Below, in pieces: positions 26,605-34,248 of a DNA stretch of 64,000 bases. The notes under the pieces are model-generated. The model was not told the DNA's origin. It worked only from the letters and a program-made list of their open reading frames with translations, and did no database searches. How positions within the stretch are numbered: position 1 is the stretch's first letter; each line of letters starts with the position of its first letter. Origin of the DNA: Neisseria macacae ATCC 33926 (GTDB taxonomy: Bacteria > Pseudomonadota > Gammaproteobacteria > Burkholderiales > Neisseriaceae); the NCBI RefSeq assembly GCF_022749495.1, contig NZ_CP094241.1, positions 2,108,001 through 2,172,000 on the forward strand, given 5' to 3'. The translations under genes and the position numbers were made by a program.

Positions 26605-26696
26605 ACAAGGCCAAGTTATGAAGGCTGATAGAGAGAGAATCCACAATAAGCAAGCAGATATATTCATAGTGTAGCGTGAATATATCTGCTTTTTTG
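26605..26696 (+). ncRNA. Candidate small RNA with intrinsic terminator
   Basis: From the promoter above to a strong terminator is about 90 nt with no convincing open frame: the only ATG (near 26619) leads to a very short reading frame without a good RBS. The 3' end is a perfect 14 bp stem (AGCAGATATATTCA, 26653-26666, pairing with 26677-26690) followed by a run of T. Unlike other terminators here it contains no DUS. Promoter, short non-coding transcript and T-run terminator make the architecture of a trans-acting sRNA. Alternatives are a leader or attenuator left after loss of the downstream gene. Confidence 0.45.
26653..26696 (+). terminator. Intrinsic terminator without DUS
   Basis: Perfect 14 bp inverted repeat with a 10-base loop and at least six T after it. 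It is 57 bases downstream of the GntR-side promoter and upstream of no gene on the plus strand. Confidence 0.85.
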
Positions 26697-26743
26697 TCGG
26701 GCGGGCTTTATTCACGCTTTAACAATATTCCGCCTCTAAACGC

Positions 26744-26786
26744 TTTTCAGACGACCCCTGAAGGATACGGGGGGTCGTCTGAAAAA
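26744..26786. terminator. DUS inverted-repeat terminator after the OsmC gene
   Basis: TTTTCAGACGACCCC faces GGGGTCGTCTGAAAA around a short loop, with the GGGTCGTCTGAA variant of the DUS. It abuts the stop of the OsmC-family gene (minus strand). Confidence 0.8.
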
Positions 26787-27206
26787 TTACTCCGCTTCGA
26801 CGGTTTCAAAACTGTGGGTGATTTTCGCCGCCTTGCCCAGCATAATCGAAGCGGAACAATATTTTTCGGCAGACATCTGCACGGCGCGCTCGATGGCGGA
26901 TTCGGTCAGGTTGTGTCCGATGACTTTGAAATGAATGTGGATTTCGGTGAACACGCGCGGGGCATCGTCGGCGCGCTTCGCGGTAACCGTCGCCTGGCAG
27001 TCCACCACCTTTTGACGCTGCTTCTCGGCAATCATCACGACATCGATGCTGGAGCAGCCCGCCACACCCAAAAGCAGCATTTCCATCGGGCTGGGACCGC
27101 GTTTCGCCTGCCCTTCCGCCGCCGCGCCTTCCATGACGACGCTGTGTCCGTTTTCGGTCGTGCCGACAAAGCACATTCCGTCTATCCATTTTGATGTAAC
27201 TTGCAT
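26787..27206 (-). CDS. OsmC-family protein (YhfA-like)
   Basis: 139 residues of the OsmC/Ohr fold. The two redox cysteines are in GVAGCSSIDVV and AEKYCSASIMLGK, the usual arrangement for thiol-dependent peroxide or hydroperoxide reduction. The N-terminus TSKWIDGMCFVGTTENGHSVVMEG is like YhfA. The physiological substrate of this subgroup is not settled. Monocistronic, with ATG at 27206. Confidence 0.9.
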   Translation of the reverse strand: MQVTSKWIDGMCFVGTTENGHSVVMEGAAAEGQAKRGPSPMEMLLLGVAGCSSIDVVMIAEKQRQKVVDCQATVTAKRADDAPRVFTEIHIHFKVIGHNLTESAIERAVQMSAEKYCSASIMLGKAAKITHSFETVEAE

Positions 27207-27277
27207 GATGTCTCTTCCGCGAAGTTGAAGTTGGTTTGCCCAATATTGTAAACAAATTTGACTGATAAATATAGCAA

Positions 27278-27311
27278 GAGGTCGTCTGAAATTTCCGTTT
27301 CAGACGACCTT
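27278..27311. terminator. DUS inverted-repeat terminator after thiD
   Basis: AGGTCGTCTGAAA faces TTTCAGACGACCT with a 6-7 base loop just after the thiD stop (minus strand). Confidence 0.8.
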
Positions 27312-27313
27312 GT

Positions 27314-28120
27314 TCAATCCCGATAAGCCCAATGATTGACCGGACCGTGTCCCGCGCCGATGTTCAAAGGGTTGCGAATCGCTTCGGTAATGTATTTCTT
27401 GGCGGTTTGCACGGCTTCGAGTGTTTCGAAACCTTTTGCCAGCTCGGCGGCGATACAGGCGGAGAATGTGCAGCCCGTACCGTGCGTATGCGCCGTCGGG
27501 AAGCGGCGGTCGGCAAATTCAAACACGTCATCCGGCGTAAACAGCCAGTCGGTGCAGTATTCGCTGCGACTGTCGCCCAAATGCCCGCCTTTAATCACCA
27601 CGTTTTTCACGCCGCAACCTTGCAGGATTTTGGCGGCGCGTTCCGCATCTTGGCGGCTTTCAATACGCACGCCCGTCAAGGCTTCCGCTTCGGGCAGGTT
27701 CGGCGTCAGAATGTCCGTATCGGGCAACAGCAGGCGTTTCATCGCTTCGACGGCAGAATCCTGCAACAGCGGCGCACCGCCTTTGGCAATCATCACCGGA
27801 TCGAGGACGCGCTTGCCGAAACGGCATTTTTTCAGATTTTCGGCAACGCATTCAATCACTTGAGCCGTACCCAGCATCCCGATTTTATAGGCGCGGATTT
27901 CAAAATCGGCGCGGACGGCCTCGATTTGCGCAGCAATGATGTCGGTCGGAACCAGATGCACCGCCGATACGCCGAGCGTATTTTGCGCGGTCACGGCGGT
28001 CAGCACGCTGGTGCCGAACACGCCGCGCATCTGAAACGTCTTCAAATCCGCCTGTATCCCCGCCCCGCCGCCGGAATCCGAGCCGGCGATGGTCAGCGTT
28101 TGGACGAATGTTTCTTCCAT
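27314..28120 (-). CDS. thiD: Hydroxymethylpyrimidine/phosphomethylpyrimidine kinase
   Basis: Phosphorylates HMP and HMP-P in thiamine pyrophosphate synthesis; ribokinase fold, 268 residues. TIAGSDSGGGAGIQADLKTF at the N-terminus and HTHGTGCTFSACIAAELAKG at the C-terminus are the family's substrate and anion-hole motifs. DPVMIAKGGAPLL is also typical. The start at 28120 has AGGAGAAG upstream. No TPP riboswitch is seen in the 77 bases before it, and no other thi gene is adjacent. Confidence 0.96.
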   Translation of the reverse strand: MEETFVQTLTIAGSDSGGGAGIQADLKTFQMRGVFGTSVLTAVTAQNTLGVSAVHLVPTDIIAAQIEAVRADFEIRAYKIGMLGTAQVIECVAENLKKCRFGKRVLDPVMIAKGGAPLLQDSAVEAMKRLLLPDTDILTPNLPEAEALTGVRIESRQDAERAAKILQGCGVKNVVIKGGHLGDSRSEYCTDWLFTPDDVFEFADRRFPTAHTHGTGCTFSACIAAELAKGFETLEAVQTAKKYITEAIRNPLNIGAGHGPVNHWAYRD

Positions 28121-28197
28121 TTGGCTTCTCCTAATTGTTTGGTTTGATGAAACGGTTCGGATAGCGGTTTGAAGTTTTTTGCGTTTGTTTGGACCTG

Positions 28198-28947
28198 TCA
28201 GCCCAATTTTTTTAATTCTCGGCTCAAGATGCCGTGTATTTCCAGCGCCGTTTCGTAGCGGTCTTCTTTGGCGGGAACCGGCTCCAGAAAATGCAGCTCC
28301 ACCTTGCTGGAAGGCTGGCTGATGATCATACAGATGGATTGCCACAGGCTGGTATCGCCCACATAAGCCGCCTGAAGGTTCGGACTGGTGCCGTCAGGAT
28401 TGGGGTAGCGGCAGAGCATGGGGATAATGGGAACGCCTGCATCGTAGGCGGTTTGGAAAAAGCTGGGCTTGAACGGGAGGATTTCATAACCTTCCGTACT
28501 CGTCCCTTCTGGGAAAATGGTTACGGTATCGCCGTTTTTAAGGGCTTCGGTTACCGTGGCGATTTTAGCGGTATTGCCTTTGGTGCCCTTATTGCGTGAA
28601 ACGTAAACGGTCTGCGCCTGCGTGGCGAGATAGCCGACTACCGGCCATTTGGCGACATCGTCTTTCGCTACAAACCGACCCGGAAATGCGCCGTTGACCG
28701 CCATGATGTCCAACCAAGAGATATGGTTGCTGATTAACAACTGCGCCCGCCCTTCCTGAGGCAGCGTGCCGAAGGTTTCCAGCTTCATGCCGCATGAAGC
28801 GAGGACGCGCAGCGACCAAATTTGGATGGCGCGCAGTTTGCGCCGTTTGCTGTAAAAGGGAAACAGGAAGAACATTTCCGCCATACCGTAAAGCAGGCAG
28901 ATGCCGATGCAGAGCAGGCGGAAGGTAAAACGTAGTTTGGCAATCAT
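28198..28947 (-). CDS. 1-acyl-glycerol-3-phosphate acyltransferase-like (PlsC/OlsA) protein
   Basis: 249-residue membrane-bound acyltransferase. The catalytic NHX4D motif is NHISWLD, and FPEGTSTEG is the acceptor-binding block III. One or two hydrophobic helices at the N-terminus anchor it. The usual role is making phosphatidic acid from lysophosphatidic acid. The neighbour upstream is a GNAT protein of the OlsB type, so an OlsA-like role (acylating lyso-ornithine lipid) is equally possible. Neisseria is known to have more than one PlsC-type enzyme. Stop to thiD start leaves 77 bp. Confidence 0.88.
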   Translation of the reverse strand: MIAKLRFTFRLLCIGICLLYGMAEMFFLFPFYSKRRKLRAIQIWSLRVLASCGMKLETFGTLPQEGRAQLLISNHISWLDIMAVNGAFPGRFVAKDDVAKWPVVGYLATQAQTVYVSRNKGTKGNTAKIATVTEALKNGDTVTIFPEGTSTEGYEILPFKPSFFQTAYDAGVPIIPMLCRYPNPDGTSPNLQAAYVGDTSLWQSICMIISQPSSKVELHFLEPVPAKEDRYETALEIHGILSRELKKLG

Positions 28948-29022
28948 AAGGTTGTGGTGTGTACAATCTTGGTATAGGGTGAAACCGCTAAAAATCAGTT
29001 ATTTGCTGATTTCACAATAGTT

Positions 29023-29054
29023 GAGGTCGTCTGAAAAGGTTTTCAGACGACCTT
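29023..29054. terminator. DUS inverted-repeat terminator after the OlsB-like gene
   Basis: AGGTCGTCTGAAAA faces TTTTCAGACGACCT with almost no loop, downstream of the 29062-29811 gene (minus strand). Confidence 0.8.
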
Positions 29055-29061
29055 TTAGTCT

Positions 29062-29811
29062 TTATGGTTTAGGGGCGAAACGTTGGAGGTAACGGTCTGC
29101 CAGGCGGGTGATGTCCATCATGATGAGCACGTCGGCGCAGTTGAACGCTTCATCGACGCAAGGCTCGCCGCAGAACCATGCGCCCGCATTGAGGTAGCCT
29201 TTAATCAGCGGCGGGACGTCCGGTTTGTCCGACGGGGTAATTTCGTCCCATTTGAGCGGATTGAGTGGCTTGACGCACCATTTTTCAGGCGCGAGGTATT
29301 TGGATTTCAGGGCATGATACAGACCCGCCGCATCGCTGCCGCCGTCGTGCATATCGATGCTGCCGCAGCCTATCATAAAGCGCAGGTTTTCGTCTTTCAT
29401 GAATTTGACCAACCCCGACCACAAAAGCATGACCAAACCGCCGTTGCGGTAGTCGGGATGGGTGCAGGCGCGGCCGAGTTCGACGGTTTGCGGCAAGATG
29501 TCTTTCAAAGGGGACAGGTCAAATTCGTGTTCGCTATACCAGCCGCCGACTTTTTTGGCGGTTTCTTCGGTAATCAGGCGGTAGCAGCCGATGACTTCTC
29601 CGGTTGCGTCGTCAAAAGCCAAAAGGTGGTGGCAATGTTCGTCGTAAGGATCGACATCGCGACCGTCGTCGCTTTCGATTTCCGCCCCCAGTTCTTGGGC
29701 GAATACCTGATAACGCAAGCGTTGTGCTGCTTCAATTTCCGCCTGCGTTTCCGCAAGGCGCACGCTCAGACCGATTTTGGGGCCGGTTTGGTTGAAACGG
29801 CTTTGGGACAT
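29062..29811 (-). CDS. GNAT N-acyltransferase, OlsB/hemolysin-like
   Basis: 249 residues. The family pattern RLAETQAEIEAAQRLRYQVFAQELGAE, then a DPYDEHCHHLLAFD segment, EVIGCYRLIT and ELGRACTHPDYRNGG identifies the acyl-ACP-dependent ornithine N-acyltransferase (OlsB) and haemolysin-like group. OlsB N-acylates ornithine with 3-hydroxy fatty acids to start ornithine lipid synthesis. The start at 29811 has AGGAAAA upstream; an ATG seven codons earlier is possible. Next in the same direction is a PlsC/OlsA-like gene, separated by a DUS hairpin. The substrate is inferred. Confidence 0.85.
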   Translation of the reverse strand: MSQSRFNQTGPKIGLSVRLAETQAEIEAAQRLRYQVFAQELGAEIESDDGRDVDPYDEHCHHLLAFDDATGEVIGCYRLITEETAKKVGGWYSEHEFDLSPLKDILPQTVELGRACTHPDYRNGGLVMLLWSGLVKFMKDENLRFMIGCGSIDMHDGGSDAAGLYHALKSKYLAPEKWCVKPLNPLKWDEITPSDKPDVPPLIKGYLNAGAWFCGEPCVDEAFNCADVLIMMDITRLADRYLQRFAPKP

Positions 29812-30076
29812 GAATTTTCCTGTCTTGTACATTGGATAATCGATTTGCGATTATAGCGGATATAGGGCGGAATTTATATTGAGTTCGGACAAGTGAAGCA
29901 AATTAGGGATGAAATGACTATGCAAAAAGAATTTTTTACAACAGAATGGGGACAACTGTTTTCAGACGACCCCTCCCCTGTTTTGAAAAAATCTTGCACG
30001 CCCTTTCCCCAATACAGACAACCCCTTCATTGAAATCCCACCGCATGATTAAAGGAAGGCAAAGTGTGTATCAACC
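29812..30076. other. Intergenic region between divergent genes
   Basis: 265 bp between the OlsB-like gene (minus) and the lipoprotein gene (plus). It contains one AG-mucDUS variant (TTTTCAGACGACCCC, about 29958-29972). No open frame worth calling. Confidence 0.35.
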
Positions 30077-30122
30077 AAGAGGCTACCTGAAAAACGTTTT
30101 ATGTTTTTCGGGTAGCCTCTTG
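30077..30122. terminator. Eikenella-dialect DUS hairpin
   Basis: AAGAGGCTACCTGAAAAAC pairs with GTTTTTCGGGTAGCCTCTT with a single T-G wobble and a 7-base loop. AGGCTACCTGAA at 30080-30091 is AG-eikDUS. It lies about 60 bp upstream of the small lipoprotein gene and matches no upstream plus-strand gene, so it may be an imported scar. Confidence 0.75.
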
Positions 30123-30183
30123 CCAAATTGCCTATTCCTTTCTTATTATTCCGCCCTTCATTTTAATAACAGGAAAACGCATT

Positions 30184-30606
30184 ATGCCCTCCAAAATCTC
30201 CATAGGCCGTGCAGCCCTCCTTGCCGGTCTCGTTTGCCTCACTGTCGGCTGTGCCAGCTTGGACAAACGTATGAAACGTTTCGTCGGCAAACCTATCGAT
30301 GCCGTTATCAAATCCTATGGCGTCAAACCCACAGAAGGTGGAGTCAAATCGGAAAACGACCGCTATGCCTACCTCTGGCGCTATACCTACTACTCCTACG
30401 CTGGACGTGAATACGAAGGCAGCAGCCAAAATGGGCCCATCATTACCAACTACTATAGCAACGTCTGCTACGGACAAGACCAAGACCGCATTTTCTACAC
30501 TGACGATCAAGGCATCATCGTAGATTATTATTGGCAAAACAGCGATAAATGGCGCGTGAATTGCAGTACTCACCAAATCGGCCGGTATTTCCGAAGATCC
30601 CTGTAA
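30184..30606 (+). CDS. Putative lipoprotein
   Basis: 140 residues with a lipoprotein signal (basic start, hydrophobic AALLAGLVCLTVGC) and lipobox LTVGC giving a lipidated Cys at about 23. The mature part is Tyr-rich (YAYLWRYTYYSYAGREYEG) with further cysteines (SNVCYGQDQD, RVNCSTH). Family not recognised; small Tyr-rich lipoproteins of this kind are often uncharacterised envelope proteins. RBS AACAGGAAAA lies upstream of the ATG. An Eikenella-dialect hairpin lies just before it and a Correia element after it, so the gene sits between repeats. Confidence 0.8.
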   Translation: MPSKISIGRAALLAGLVCLTVGCASLDKRMKRFVGKPIDAVIKSYGVKPTEGGVKSENDRYAYLWRYTYYSYAGREYEGSSQNGPIITNYYSNVCYGQDQDRIFYTDDQGIIVDYYWQNSDKWRVNCSTHQIGRYFRRSL

Positions 30607-30697
30607 TCAAACACATCCCTCAAACTACGTTAGCGCGTTTAATATGAAGGAAACAGTTAGCCGCAACGAAACCCAATCCAATTAAACAGTTGGGAAA

Positions 30698-30854
30698 TAT
30701 AGTGGATTAACTTTAAATCAGGACAAGGCGACGAAGCCGCAGACAGTACAGATAGTACGGAACCGATTCACTTGGTGCTTCAGCACCTTAGAGAATCGTT
30801 CTCTTTGAGCTAAGGCGAGGCAACGCCGTACTGGTTTAAAGTTAATCCACTATA
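30698..30854. repeat. Correia element (long form, 157 bp)
   Basis: Complete element with perfect terminal TATAGTGGATTAA and inverted copy and the full internal block. It lies between the lipoprotein gene (plus) and hmbR (minus), after both stops. Confidence 0.95.
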
Positions 30855-30896
30855 AAAATGGGACAAGACGGCAAACTTTAAAGCAGACGGATAATA

Positions 30897-30939
30897 AAAC
30901 CGCCCGAATGTTCTGCCAAACAAGACATTCGGGCGGTTT
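30897..30939 (-). terminator. Intrinsic terminator of hmbR, without DUS
   Basis: AAACCGCCCGAATGT and its exact reverse complement form a 15 bp stem with a 13-base loop, followed on the minus strand by a T-rich tail. It is a classical rho-independent terminator just after the hmbR stop. Confidence 0.88.
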
Positions 30940-30967
30940 GTTTCCGTTTCTTCAATCAAAAATTAGC

Positions 30968-33346
30968 TTAGAACTTCCATTCCAGCGATACGGCGTAGTT
31001 GCGGCCGGGCGCGCGGTAGCGGTCCAAGCCTTTGCCGTCGCGGTCGACCCCGTTGGTGGTGCTGTAACTGTACAAACCGCGCAGGGAATCCCAAGTGGTG
31101 TCTTTGCGGTTGAACAGGTTGTACACGCCCGCACGCAGGGTCAGGTTTTTCACCGGTTTGTAGAAGCCGTACATATCGAACACATAAGCCGATTTGTTCA
31201 GCCACGGGTAATCCTGCACTTTTTTCTGCAAAGGCGTACCCCAGCCGTTGTTTTCATAAACGGTGTATTGCGCATCTTTCGCCTTTTTCGCGCCCAAATA
31301 GGTCAGGCGGGAGAACACGCCCCATTTTTCGCTCGGACTTTCATAGTCGATACCGGCAATCACTTTCAGCGGCTGGGTGGACAGCAGGCTGTTGTCGCCC
31401 GACAGCTTGCTTTTCGCGTAACCCACGGAACCAAACAGCTTCCAGCCTTCAGGGACAAAAGAGACTACTTTGTCCAAATTCAGACGACCTGTCAGCTCAA
31501 GACCGCGAACCCTTGCCTTGTCGATATTCTGCATCTGCCAATCCAGTTTTTCGGTGTAGGGGGCGCTGCACAGACCGTAGTAATAATCCATCTGGGTGCA
31601 GCCGGGTTCGCCGCTGGCGGTCAGTTTCTGCTCTTCAGACAGGAAATTGCGGTAGTTGCTTTGATACAGGTTGGCATCCAGCGTACCTTTTTCGCCGCGT
31701 CCTTGCAGGGAGAGGGTGTGGGTGGTGCTGCGCTCGGCTTTCAGGTTAGGATTGGGCAGCCAATTACCCGAACCGTGGTTGTAGGTGAAATACACTTCGG
31801 ACGCATTGGGGACACGGTAGCCGGAAGTGATGTCGTAACCGACACGCCAAGCCTGATTCAGTTGCGCCGCCAAGCCGGCGAAACCGCTCCAGCCGCTGTA
31901 AGTATTGGGTGCGGGCGGTGTTTTGTCGCAGGCATGACAGTCGGCATTCAGTTGCTGCGGCGTCATTTTGGTGTGGTCGTAACGGATGCCCGCGCGGCTT
32001 GAAAACACATTGTTCCATTGGATTTGGTCGGACAGCGAGAAACCGTAGTTGGTGGTTTTCACCGGATGCTGGATGGTGCTGGTGGTTCGGACGATGCGGC
32101 CGCTGAAGAAATAATCGTCGCGGTTTAAATTTTCAAAATCACGGCGGCTGGCAAAGGCCTTGAACGACAGGCGGTGCTGCCCGCCCAGTTGTAGCGGCTG
32201 GCTGTCCAAACGCAGGGTGATGCGTTTGAAGCGGGTGTCCATGCTGCGGTTGTATATTTCGTCCAAATCCTTCTGATTGTAGTTGCGCGTCCAGGTGGAA
32301 TAATCCATCGGGAACGAGCCTTTGTTGTTAACCGCCGCCACTTTGGTTTTCTGATAATCGAAGTCTGCCTTCAACAACGACAACCAATTTGAATCAGGCG
32401 TCCATTCGTAAAACAGGTTGGCATTGCGCCGTTTGTTTACATCGTCGGCTTCGCGCCAGGAAGAATCGGTCAGGTTATAAGACTCTTCAACCGTGTAATT
32501 GTGCCCCTGCTGGCCGTTGAGCGATGCGCCGATACGGTGGTTCTCATTAATCTGATAACCGATTTTGGCCAAGAAGCTGTGGTATTTGTGTTTGGACGGA
32601 TCAGGAATGCCGCGTGCCGAACCGCGGATATTCGTGCCGCTGCCCTTGCCTTCCACCGCATAGCCGCGGTTGCCCGCGCTTTCGGTTTCATGGCCGCGCC
32701 GTTGTGAATACAGCAAGGCTGCATCGACGCTGCCGTTATCCATGCCGAAGCCGACTGTGTTCGTCCATTCGCGGTTGCGGCTGCTGTAACCGTTTTTCAT
32801 CATCACGCCGAACTGCCGCTCCGGCAGCAGCAAATCACGTCCTTGCAGGGTTTGGTAATTCACACCGCCGCCCAAGGCGCCGCTGCCGGTATTGAAAGAG
32901 TCCGCCCCTTTCACGATGTCGATGTTGCGCACCAGTTCAGGGTCGATGGACAAGCGCGAACTGTTGAAATTGCCGTAACGGGCATACAGTGAGTTTTCTT
33001 CCGAATCAGGCAGGCTCACGCCGTCAATACTGACGCCGACACGGTTGCCTTCCACGCCACGAATGGCAAAGCCTTTTTGATGGCGGCCGCTGTCGCTCAG
33101 ACCGACATCGGTGGAATAGCGCACCAAGTCTTTGTTGTCGCGTATCATTTCCTGTTGGATACGGCCGAGGTTGACCCGTTCCACGGCGGCGGGCGCGTTG
33201 CGATGCCCTTTTACCGTTACCTGTTTCAGTTCGGCTTGCATGGGCTCGGCAGCCGTTGATTGCGCAGCATTATCCGCCGCAAACACGGGATTGCCGAAAA
33301 TACTGCCGACAAGGGCGGCAATAGGGAGTATGTGTGATGATTTCAT
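30968..33346 (-). CDS. hmbR: Haemoglobin/haem TonB-dependent receptor HmbR
   Basis: Outer-membrane receptor that extracts haem from haemoglobin and passes it inward using TonB energy. It has 792 residues: a signal peptide (ending about VFAA), a TonB box (KQVTVKG), a plug domain with IRGVEGNRVGVSIDGV, and a 22-strand barrel ending in SLEWKF. Near its C-terminal half are the family's GYRVPNASEVYFTYNHG and NPNLKAERS. I recognise long stretches of meningococcal HmbR by memory. In meningococcus this gene phase-varies at a poly-G tract; here the same place (LQLGGQHRLS, about 32176-32188) has no homopolymer. RBS GAGG precedes the ATG. Confidence 0.95.
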   Translation of the reverse strand: MKSSHILPIAALVGSIFGNPVFAADNAAQSTAAEPMQAELKQVTVKGHRNAPAAVERVNLGRIQQEMIRDNKDLVRYSTDVGLSDSGRHQKGFAIRGVEGNRVGVSIDGVSLPDSEENSLYARYGNFNSSRLSIDPELVRNIDIVKGADSFNTGSGALGGGVNYQTLQGRDLLLPERQFGVMMKNGYSSRNREWTNTVGFGMDNGSVDAALLYSQRRGHETESAGNRGYAVEGKGSGTNIRGSARGIPDPSKHKYHSFLAKIGYQINENHRIGASLNGQQGHNYTVEESYNLTDSSWREADDVNKRRNANLFYEWTPDSNWLSLLKADFDYQKTKVAAVNNKGSFPMDYSTWTRNYNQKDLDEIYNRSMDTRFKRITLRLDSQPLQLGGQHRLSFKAFASRRDFENLNRDDYFFSGRIVRTTSTIQHPVKTTNYGFSLSDQIQWNNVFSSRAGIRYDHTKMTPQQLNADCHACDKTPPAPNTYSGWSGFAGLAAQLNQAWRVGYDITSGYRVPNASEVYFTYNHGSGNWLPNPNLKAERSTTHTLSLQGRGEKGTLDANLYQSNYRNFLSEEQKLTASGEPGCTQMDYYYGLCSAPYTEKLDWQMQNIDKARVRGLELTGRLNLDKVVSFVPEGWKLFGSVGYAKSKLSGDNSLLSTQPLKVIAGIDYESPSEKWGVFSRLTYLGAKKAKDAQYTVYENNGWGTPLQKKVQDYPWLNKSAYVFDMYGFYKPVKNLTLRAGVYNLFNRKDTTWDSLRGLYSYSTTNGVDRDGKGLDRYRAPGRNYAVSLEWKF

Positions 33347-33402
33347 GGTTCAAAACCTCAGAAACAATAAAATTGACCAATATTCAGCTTAATTCAACAA
33401 TG

Positions 33403-33426
33403 AAAATTTTTGATAATCATTTATAT
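33403..33426 (-). promoter_or_regulatory. Putative Fur box upstream of hmbR
   Basis: GATAATCATT at 33412-33421 matches ten consecutive bases of the Fur consensus; over a 19-base window about 12 positions agree. It lies about 65 bp upstream of hmbR, so hmbR may have its own iron-repressed promoter besides read-through from hemO. The match was judged by eye. Confidence 0.5.
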
Positions 33427-33564
33427 TTACATTGAAAGCAATGACGAATATAAATCCCTGTAACGGATGGCCAATAAATTTTTAAATACGGAAACGGAAA
33501 CCGGATAAAAGCGGCCTTCCTTGCCCATACCATATGTAAGGGGTTGATATTTCGGACTTCAACT

Positions 33565-33596
33565 GTTTTCCGGCGCAAAATATTGCGCCGGAAAAC
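33565..33596. repeat. Perfect hairpin between hemO and hmbR
   Basis: GTTTTCCGGCGCAA and its reverse complement form a 14 bp stem with a 4-base loop. No T run follows on the hemO-hmbR strand, so it is not a strong terminator. It may stabilise the hemO transcript end or attenuate read-through into hmbR. Confidence 0.7.
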
Positions 33597-33624
33597 ATAT
33601 CGATGACCTATCAATAACCTGCAT

Positions 33625-34248
33625 TTAGTGGCGGTGCGGAACAAAGCCTTCCGGAGCTTCCGCGCCTTCAGGCAGGCCGAAGGTTTCGCGCAGAACGACT
33701 TTGTAGAACGCAAACGCATCTTTTGCACCTTGAATTGCCTCGGCTTCGGCTTCGGGGCTTAAGCCTAAAGCATTCAAATGTTCGACAAAGGCACGCCAAT
33801 GTTTGCCGCGTCCGTTCGGATGGGGAGCGAGGTGGCGCGCACCGTGTTCGCCGTTGTAATCCAGCTTTTGCGCGTGTTTAAACAAAAATGCAGCGCCCAA
33901 ATTGGAACCTTCGGCGCAATACAGCCAGCCGATGGCTTTATTGCCGGTTTCGTGCGGCAGCGGTTTGCCGTATTCGTAGGGTTTGTCGCCCAAATCCGCC
34001 AAGTCTTGCGTTACCGCGTCGTAACGCGCCATGTATTCCAGCTCAGGAATGGCTTTGTTCAACTCAGGGTCTTTATAGATATGATCGACCGCTTTGTGGA
34101 ACACGGATTGCAGCTTCAAGAATTTGATGTAGTTCTCTTTGTTGGTAAACGGCTCGACAGACATAACCAAATTGTCCACGCTGTCGTGAATGGTAGCGGT
34201 TTGCTCTTTCAGCCGTTTGGCAAAGGTCAGCTCTTGTGTTTCGCTCAT
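33625..34248 (-). CDS. hemO: Haem oxygenase
   Basis: Cytoplasmic enzyme that opens haem to biliverdin, CO and iron, releasing iron from haem imported through HmbR. The 207 residues match bacterial HemO. The proximal haem ligand is the His in TATIHDSVDNLV near residue 21; the distal helix shows AIGWLYCAEGSNLGAAFLF with its flexible glycine. The C-terminal PHRH matches the neisserial type. The start at 34248 has AAAGGAT upstream. It precedes hmbR in the same direction, the usual hemO-hmbR order. Confidence 0.95.
   Translation of the reverse strand: MSETQELTFAKRLKEQTATIHDSVDNLVMSVEPFTNKENYIKFLKLQSVFHKAVDHIYKDPELNKAIPELEYMARYDAVTQDLADLGDKPYEYGKPLPHETGNKAIGWLYCAEGSNLGAAFLFKHAQKLDYNGEHGARHLAPHPNGRGKHWRAFVEHLNALGLSPEAEAEAIQGAKDAFAFYKVVLRETFGLPEGAEAPEGFVPHRH

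Noticed and set aside
28121..28197. A TPP riboswitch before thiD
   Set aside because: The 77 bp gap lacks the THI-box sequences such as CTGAGA.
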